Source: Glycomyces sp040645615 (GTDB lineage: Bacteria > Actinomycetota > Actinomycetes > Mycobacteriales > Micromonosporaceae). Taken from it: DNA of 64,000 bases. Of this stretch, positions 58,572 through 64,000 are shown piece after piece (position 1 is the first letter of the stretch; the number at the start of each line of letters is the position of its first letter). The position numbers were made by a program, and so were the translations under genes. Under the pieces are notes generated by a model, which had not been told where the DNA came from, ran no database searches, and saw nothing but the letters and a program-made list of their open reading frames with translations. The stretch spans positions 310,001 to 374,000 of the forward strand of contig NZ_JBEYYO010000002.1 in assembly GCF_040645615.1 (NCBI RefSeq). The letters are read 5' to 3'.

Positions 58572-59899
58572 GCGTGACCGTGCCAGCTCCCAGAAGGCCC
58601 CGCGAGGACGTCCTCGACAAGCTCAAGCCCGTCGTCACCAAGCGCTGGATGTCCCCGGGCGCGTGGAAGATCGACGTCTACGAGCAGCTCGACGGCTACA
58701 AGGCCCTGCGCAAGGCCCTCGGCTACTCAGAAGCCGACCTCATCGCCTTCATGAAGGAGTCCGGCCACCGCGGACGCGGCGGCGCGGGCTTCCCCGTGGG
58801 CATGAAGTGGCAGTTCGTGCCCGACGACGGCCAAGAGCACTACCTGGTCGTCAACGCCGACGAAGGCGAGCCGGGCACCTGCAAGGACCTGCCGCTGATG
58901 ATGAACGACCCGCACTCGCTCATCGAAGGCGTCATCATCGCCTCCTACGCCATCAAGGCGTCCCGCGCGTTCGTGTACGTCCGCGGCGAGGCCATCCACG
59001 CCGCCCGGCGCCTGCGCAACGCCGTGCGCGAGGCCAAAGAGGCCGGATACCTCGGCAAGGACATCCTCGGCTCCGGATTCGACCTCGACGTCGTGATCCA
59101 TTCGGGCGCAGGGGCGTACATCTGCGGCGAGGAGACCGCGCTCCTCGACTCGCTCGAAGGCAAGCGGGGCCAACCGAGGCTGCGGCCCCCGTTCCCGGCC
59201 ACGCACGGGCTCTACAACAAGCCCACCTGCATCAACAACGTCGGATCCATCGCCGCCGTCCCGCACATCGTGCTCGGCGGCGCGCAGTGGTGGAAGGACC
59301 TCGGCTCCGAGAACGCCGCGGGCACGATGATCTACTCGCTCTCGGGCCGGGTCAAGCACCCCGGCCAGTACGAGTGCTCGCTGGGCACGACGCTGCGCGA
59401 ACTCATCGAACTCGCAGGCGGCATGGAGGACGGGCACGAGCTCAAGTTCTTCACCCCCGGCGGGTCCTCGACCCCGATGCTCTCGGCCGACTCGATCGAC
59501 GTCCCGCTCGACTTCGACAACGTCGCCAAGGCAGGGTCGATCCTCGGCACCACCGCGGTCATGATCTTCTCCGACCAGGACTGCCCGGTGGTCTCGTGCT
59601 GGCGGTGGCTGAAGTTCTACCAGCACGAGTCCTGCGGCAAGTGCACCCCGTGCCGCGAGGGCAACTACTGGATGGTCCGCGTCTACGAGCGCATCCTCTC
59701 CGGCACCGGCTCCATCGGCGACCTCAAGCTCCTGGAGAGCGCCTGCAAGAACCTCCTGGGCCGGTCCTTCTGCGGCCTCGGCGACGGCGCGACCTCCTGC
59801 GTCACCTCGTCGCTGAAGTTCTTCCGCCAGGACTACCTCGACTACATCGAAGGCAATAAACCCGCCCCCTTCGATGCAGAGAAGATCGGAGCGCACTAG
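58568..59899 (+). CDS. nuoF: NADH-quinone oxidoreductase subunit F
   Basis: 443 residues; binds NADH and FMN. GRGGAGFPVGMKW near residue 69 (FMN), NADEGEPGTCKD near 97, and the [4Fe-4S] N3 motif SCGKCTPCREG near 353 with the fourth Cys in RSFCGLGDGA. GTG start overlapping nuoE. Confidence 0.96.
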   Translation: MSVTVPAPRRPREDVLDKLKPVVTKRWMSPGAWKIDVYEQLDGYKALRKALGYSEADLIAFMKESGHRGRGGAGFPVGMKWQFVPDDGQEHYLVVNADEGEPGTCKDLPLMMNDPHSLIEGVIIASYAIKASRAFVYVRGEAIHAARRLRNAVREAKEAGYLGKDILGSGFDLDVVIHSGAGAYICGEETALLDSLEGKRGQPRLRPPFPATHGLYNKPTCINNVGSIAAVPHIVLGGAQWWKDLGSENAAGTMIYSLSGRVKHPGQYECSLGTTLRELIELAGGMEDGHELKFFTPGGSSTPMLSADSIDVPLDFDNVAKAGSILGTTAVMIFSDQDCPVVSCWRWLKFYQHESCGKCTPCREGNYWMVRVYERILSGTGSIGDLKLLESACKNLLGRSFCGLGDGATSCVTSSLKFFRQDYLDYIEGNKPAPFDAEKIGAH

Positions 59900-59901
59900 A
59901 C

Positions 59902-62349
59902 ATGACCGATCAAGTCACCTTCACCATCGACGGTATGGAGGTCACGGTTCCCAAGGGCACCTTGATCATCCGCGCCGCCGAAGAGCTCGGCATCGAGATC
60001 CCCCGGTTCTGCGACCACCCCCTGCTGGAGCCCGCGGGGGCCTGCCGCCAGTGCCTGGTCGACGTGCCCGACATGGGCAACGGGCGCGGGATGCCCAAGC
60101 CCGCGGCCTCGTGCACGACCACCGCCATGGAGGGCATGGTCGTCAAGACCCAGCACACCAGCGAGGTCGCGAAGGAAGCCCAAGAGGGGATCATGGAGTT
60201 CCTCCTGATCAACCACCCCCTCGACTGCCCCGTCTGCGACAAGGGCGGCGAATGCCCGCTCCAGAACCAGGCCATGAGTACCGGGCGCACCGAGACCCGC
60301 ATGGAGGCCGCCGACAAGCGGACCTACAAGAAGGCCCTGCCGATCTCCTCGCAGATCCTCCTCGACCGCGAACGCTGCGTCCTGTGCGCCAGGTGCACCC
60401 GCTTCTCCGACCAGGTCGCCGGGGACCCGTTCATCGAGCTGATGGAACGCTCGGCGCTCGAACAGGTCGGGGTCTACGAGGACGAGCCGTTCGAGTCCTA
60501 CTTCTCGGGCAACACCGTGCAGATCTGCCCGGTCGGGGCCTTGACGGGGACGCAGTACCGGTTCCGCTCAAGGCCGTTCGACCTCGTCTCCAGCCCCAGC
60601 GTGTGCGAGCACTGCTCGGCCGGGTGCGCGCAGCGCACCGACCACCGCCGCGGCAAGGTCCTGCGCCGCCTCGCCGGTGAGGACCCGGCGGTCAACGAGG
60701 AGTGGAACTGCGACAAGGGCCGCTGGGCCTCCTCCTATGTGGATGCCGCGGACCGGATCACCAAGCCGCTCGTGCGCGACGCCGACGGGTCGCTGCGCGA
60801 GGCGTCGTGGCCCGAGGCCCTGCGCCGCGCCGCCGCCGGACTCAAGGCCGCCGCCGGAGTCGGGGTCCTGCCCGGCGGGCGGCTCACCGTCGAGGACGCC
60901 TACGCGTACTCCAAGTTCGCGCGCATCGCGTTGGGCACCAACGACATCGACTTCCGCTCCCGCCCGCACTCCACCGAGGAGTCGGAGTTCCTCGCCCACG
61001 CCGTGGCCGGGGTCTACCCCTCCAGCGGCGCGGTCACCTACGAGGACCTGGAGAACGCCCCCGCGGTGCTCACCGTGGGACTCGAAGCCGAAGAGGAATG
61101 CCCGATCGCGTTCCTGCGCATGAGGAAAGCCGTCCGCAAGGGCACGCAGCGGGTCCACGTGGTGGCCCCGTTCGCGACCCGCGGCTCCCGCAAGCTCGGC
61201 GCGAACCTCATCGAGGCCCTGCCCGGTGAGGAAGCCGAACTCCTCGACGGCTGGAAGAGCGGCGGCTACGTCCGCGACGCCCTCGCCGAGGACGGCGCGG
61301 TGATCCTCCTCGGGGAGCGCCTGGCCACCGTCGAAGGCGCGTTCTCCGCCGCGGTGCGCCTCGCCAAGGCCACCGGCGCCCGCCTCGCCTGGATCCCCCG
61401 CCGCGCCGGAGACCGGGGCGCGGTCGAGGCCGGATGCCTGCCCGGGCTGCTGCCCGGCGGCGGCCTCGCCTCCTACGCGGCCGACCGCGAGCAGCTCGCC
61501 GAGTACTGGGGCGTGGAGTCCCTGCCCGGCGGCGACGGAAGGGGCGCGTGGCAGATCCTCCAGGCCGCCGCGGACGGCGAACTCGACGCTCTGCTGGTCG
61601 GCGGCGTCGACCCGTACGACTTCGCCGACGGCCCGGCCGTCGAGGCGGCCCTCATCGCGGCCCGCTTCGTGGTCTCGCTGGAGATCCGCCACTCGGCGGT
61701 GACCCGCGCGGCCGACGTGATCCTCCCGGTCACGCCCGTCACCGGCAAGGCCGGGGCCTACTTCGACTGGGAAGGCCGCCTGCGGACCTTCGAGACCGTG
61801 ATCGAGTCCGAGCTCATGAGCGACCACGCGGTCCTCGACGCGCTCGCCGATGCGATGGGCGCCAAGCTCGGCCTGGCCGAGACCCGCACGGTGCGAGGCG
61901 AACTCGCCGGGCTGCCCGACCCGATCACGCGTCAGGAAGCCCCGGACTGGACCGCCGACAAGCCCGCCCACGCCAATGAAGAAGGCAAGGCCGTACTCGC
62001 CACGTGGCGGCAACTGCTCGACGGCGGCTCGCTCCAGGAGAACAACCCGCACCTGGCCGGATGCGCGCCCGACCCGGTGGTGCGCCTGAGCGCCGCCACC
62101 GCGAAGGCCATCGGCGCCGCCGAAGGCACCGGGGTCACCGTGTCGACCTCGCTGGGCGGGATCACGCTGCCGCTGGCGGTGACCGACATGCCCGAAGGCG
62201 TGGTCTGGCTGCCGCAGAACGCGCCCGGTCGCGGGATCTACCGCCACCTCGGCGCGGGCTCCGGCGACGTGGTCACGATCAAGGCCTACCCGAACGTGCC
62301 GCGCCCAGCCGCTGACGCTGGCGAATCCGTGGAGGCGGTCAACTCATGA
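59902..62349 (+). CDS. nuoG: NADH-quinone oxidoreductase subunit G
   Basis: 815 residues. N-terminal ferredoxin domain ([2Fe-2S] with RFCDHPLLEPAGACRQCLVD and the later CTTT), the HPLDCPVCDKGGECPLQN segment, [4Fe-4S] CVLCARCTRF with its distal Cys, and the molybdopterin-like domain (CEHCSAGC onwards), including the extra [4Fe-4S] site CEHC-x2-C-type known as N7. Two bases after nuoF; overlaps nuoH by ATGA. Confidence 0.95.
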   Translation: MTDQVTFTIDGMEVTVPKGTLIIRAAEELGIEIPRFCDHPLLEPAGACRQCLVDVPDMGNGRGMPKPAASCTTTAMEGMVVKTQHTSEVAKEAQEGIMEFLLINHPLDCPVCDKGGECPLQNQAMSTGRTETRMEAADKRTYKKALPISSQILLDRERCVLCARCTRFSDQVAGDPFIELMERSALEQVGVYEDEPFESYFSGNTVQICPVGALTGTQYRFRSRPFDLVSSPSVCEHCSAGCAQRTDHRRGKVLRRLAGEDPAVNEEWNCDKGRWASSYVDAADRITKPLVRDADGSLREASWPEALRRAAAGLKAAAGVGVLPGGRLTVEDAYAYSKFARIALGTNDIDFRSRPHSTEESEFLAHAVAGVYPSSGAVTYEDLENAPAVLTVGLEAEEECPIAFLRMRKAVRKGTQRVHVVAPFATRGSRKLGANLIEALPGEEAELLDGWKSGGYVRDALAEDGAVILLGERLATVEGAFSAAVRLAKATGARLAWIPRRAGDRGAVEAGCLPGLLPGGGLASYAADREQLAEYWGVESLPGGDGRGAWQILQAAADGELDALLVGGVDPYDFADGPAVEAALIAARFVVSLEIRHSAVTRAADVILPVTPVTGKAGAYFDWEGRLRTFETVIESELMSDHAVLDALADAMGAKLGLAETRTVRGELAGLPDPITRQEAPDWTADKPAHANEEGKAVLATWRQLLDGGSLQENNPHLAGCAPDPVVRLSAATAKAIGAAEGTGVTVSTSLGGITLPLAVTDMPEGVVWLPQNAPGRGIYRHLGAGSGDVVTIKAYPNVPRPAADAGESVEAVNS

Positions 62350-63650
62350 ACGATCCGATCTGGCTGATGCTCATCAAGGGCGTCCTGGTCTTCGTGGTCC
62401 TGGTCCTGCTGGTGCTGTTCACCATCTGGTTCGAGCGCCGCGTGGTCGCGATCATGCAGGTGCGGCCCGGGCCGAACCGGAACGGCCCCTTCGGGCTGCT
62501 CCAGTCGCTCGCGGACGGCCTCAAGCTCGCGTTCAAAGAGGACACCATGCCGCGCACCGCCGACAAGTGGGTGTTCCTCGCGGCCCCCGTGATCGCCGTG
62601 ACGTGCGCGTTCACCGCGTTCGCGGTGATCCCGTTCGGGCCCGAGGTCAGCGTGTTCGGGATGGAGACCGAACTCCAGCTCACCGACTTCGAAGTCAGCG
62701 TCCTGGTGATCCTGGCCTGCTCGGCCCTCGGCGTGTACGGCATCGTGCTCGCCGGATGGGCCTCCGGCTCGGCCTACTCGCTGCTGGGCTCGCTTCGCGC
62801 CGCGGCCCAAGTGATCTCGTACGAGATCGCTTTGGGCCTGGCCGTGCTCACGGTGTTCTTCCAGTCCCAGCTCATGTCGACCGGCGCGATCGTCGAAGCG
62901 CAGGCCGAGGGCCTGCCGCTCAACCTCGGCGGCCTCGAACTGACGCTCCCGGGCTGGTACTTCATCATCCTCGCGCCGAGCTTCGTGATCTTCGTGATCT
63001 CGATGGTCGGCGAGACCAACCGGGCCCCGTTCGACCTCCCCGAGGCCGAATCCGAGCTCGTGGCCGGGTTCGCCACCGAGTACTCCAGCCTCAAGTACGC
63101 CTCGTTCTTCCTCGCCGAGTACGTCAACATGGTCACCATGTCGGCCCTGGCCGTGACGCTGTTCCTCGGCGGCTGGGCCGCGCCGTTCCCCGCCTCGTGG
63201 TGGGCCGGGGCGAACGAGGGCTTCATGCCGCTGGTGTGGTTCTTCGGGAAGGTCCTGGCGTTCCTGTTCTTCTACGTGTGGCTGCGCGGCACCCTGCCGC
63301 GTCTGCGCTACGACCAGTTCATGCGCCTGGGCTGGAAGGTCCTCGTCCCGGTCTCCCTGGTGTGGCTCATGGTCCTCGCGGCCATGAACATCGGCCTCGA
63401 CACCGGCAACGAGCTGCCCACCCGCATCGCCTTCGCCGGCGGCGCGGCCATCGTGGTCATGGCCCTGATCTTCTTCTGGCCCAGCCGCAAGCAGTACGAG
63501 GACCCCACCGAACCCGACACAGGGCTCGGCGGCTTCCCCGTGCCCCCCTTGGACCTCGCCGTCCCGCCCAACCCGCGGGCCCTGCGCGAGCTCGAACCCG
63601 CCCGCACCGGCACTCCCGCCGAAGACAGCGACCCGAAGGAGGAGGTCTAG
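62346..63650 (+). CDS. nuoH: NADH-quinone oxidoreductase subunit H
   Basis: 434 residues with eight membrane helices. Conserved loop ERRVVAIMQVRPGPNRNGPFGLLQSLADGLKL near residue 30 and GETNRAPFDLPEAESELVAGFATEYS near 220, both forming the quinone cavity. The last 55 residues after the final helix are an acidic/Pro-rich cytosolic tail, a little longer than usual. Confidence 0.96.
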   Translation: MNDPIWLMLIKGVLVFVVLVLLVLFTIWFERRVVAIMQVRPGPNRNGPFGLLQSLADGLKLAFKEDTMPRTADKWVFLAAPVIAVTCAFTAFAVIPFGPEVSVFGMETELQLTDFEVSVLVILACSALGVYGIVLAGWASGSAYSLLGSLRAAAQVISYEIALGLAVLTVFFQSQLMSTGAIVEAQAEGLPLNLGGLELTLPGWYFIILAPSFVIFVISMVGETNRAPFDLPEAESELVAGFATEYSSLKYASFFLAEYVNMVTMSALAVTLFLGGWAAPFPASWWAGANEGFMPLVWFFGKVLAFLFFYVWLRGTLPRLRYDQFMRLGWKVLVPVSLVWLMVLAAMNIGLDTGNELPTRIAFAGGAAIVVMALIFFWPSRKQYEDPTEPDTGLGGFPVPPLDLAVPPNPRALRELEPARTGTPAEDSDPKEEV

Positions 63651-64000
63651 ATGTCAGGTTTCGCCAAAGGCTTCGCCGTCACCTTCTCGCACATGTTCAA
63701 ACCGAAGGTCACGGTCGACTACCCCGAGGAGCCCTCGAAGCTCGAACCGCGCTACCACGGCCGCCACGTGCTCAACCGGCACCCCGACGGCCTGGAGAAG
63801 TGCATCGGCTGCGAGCTGTGCGCCTGGGCCTGCCCTGCCGACGCGATCTATGTCGAGGGCGCCGAGAACACCGAGACCGAACGCTTCTCGCCCGGTGAGC
63901 GGTACGCCAAGACCTACCAGATCAACTACGCGCGCTGCATCTTCTGCGGCCTGTGCATCGAGGCCTGCCCGACCCGCTCGCTCACCATGAGCAACGAGTA
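63651..64000 (+). CDS. nuoI: NADH-quinone oxidoreductase subunit I (3' truncated by window)
   Basis: First 116 codons visible; the frame is open at the right edge. Both [4Fe-4S] motifs are seen: CIGCELCAWACPADAI near residue 51 and CIFCGLCIEACPTRSL near 95, with the remaining part of the domain beyond the edge. AGGAGG eight bases before the ATG; the ATG directly follows the nuoH stop. Confidence 0.95.
   Translation, partial: MSGFAKGFAVTFSHMFKPKVTVDYPEEPSKLEPRYHGRHVLNRHPDGLEKCIGCELCAWACPADAIYVEGAENTETERFSPGERYAKTYQINYARCIFCGLCIEACPTRSLTMSNE

Overview
The window is about 70% GC with actinobacterial codon bias, GTG/TTG starts, hairpin terminators and several probable leaderless promoters. Gene content (LPETG surface protein, Hsp70-family fusion, EspC/WXG-like protein, DUF222-HNH nuclease, a futalosine-type deaminase candidate and a 14-subunit-type nuo operon) points to a free-living actinobacterium; I lean to the Micromonosporales/Glycomycetales side, but the genus is not proven by the sequence.

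Layout. 1-11.6 kb is mostly housekeeping: the end of an ABC exporter, a kinase-fold phosphotransferase, a Nudix hydrolase, a GlxA-type regulator facing a cupin, leuA (with a candidate leucine-codon leader peptide and hairpin), a nitroreductase, a lipoprotein, lysC-asd (lysC has an internal start for a short beta subunit) and an ABC-2 exporter pair. 11.8-22.0 kb carries an LPETG-anchored propeller protein, cysS-rlmB, an Hsp70/beta-propeller transmembrane fusion downstream of a perfect 22-bp palindrome, a membrane protein and a secreted protein that looks like a subtilase propeptide without a protease. tRNA-Thr(TGT) at 22.1 kb is followed by 1.8 kb of repeat-rich DNA with no confident gene. 23.9-37 kb holds a membrane gene broken by a stop codon, an orphan DNA methyltransferase with an N-terminal HTH, a UPF1-like helicase, lipoproteins, a Ser/Thr kinase coupled to an HhH membrane protein, a 112-bp tandem repeat array, and two paralogous secreted beta-repeat proteins.

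37-41.4 kb: adenosine deaminase, a COG0402 deaminase (candidate aminodeoxyfutalosine deaminase), a terminated transcription unit without an obvious gene, menG and an autoregulated MarR repressor. 41.4-47.1 kb is the most interesting accessory region: an EspC/WXG-like small protein, an alpha/beta hydrolase with N-terminal helices (DUF1023 type), then five tandem, translationally coupled paralogues, three of them lipoproteins and one a membrane protein. The layout matches that of a type VII-secreted lipase toxin with lipoprotein immunity genes. 47.1-52.5 kb is decayed accessory DNA (broken HAD gene, LRV protein, DUF222-HNH gene flanked by ~75-bp repeats, gene remnant).

52.5-64 kb is respiratory: a WrbA-type quinone reductase behind a double operator, then a perfect Rex operator overlapping the promoter of an operon that begins with a geranylgeranyl-reductase (MenJ-like) gene and continues nuoA-B-C-D-E-F-G-H-I, running off the right edge. 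Menaquinone synthesis, tail reduction and NADH:menaquinone reduction are thus encoded close together and probably tuned to the NADH/NAD+ ratio.
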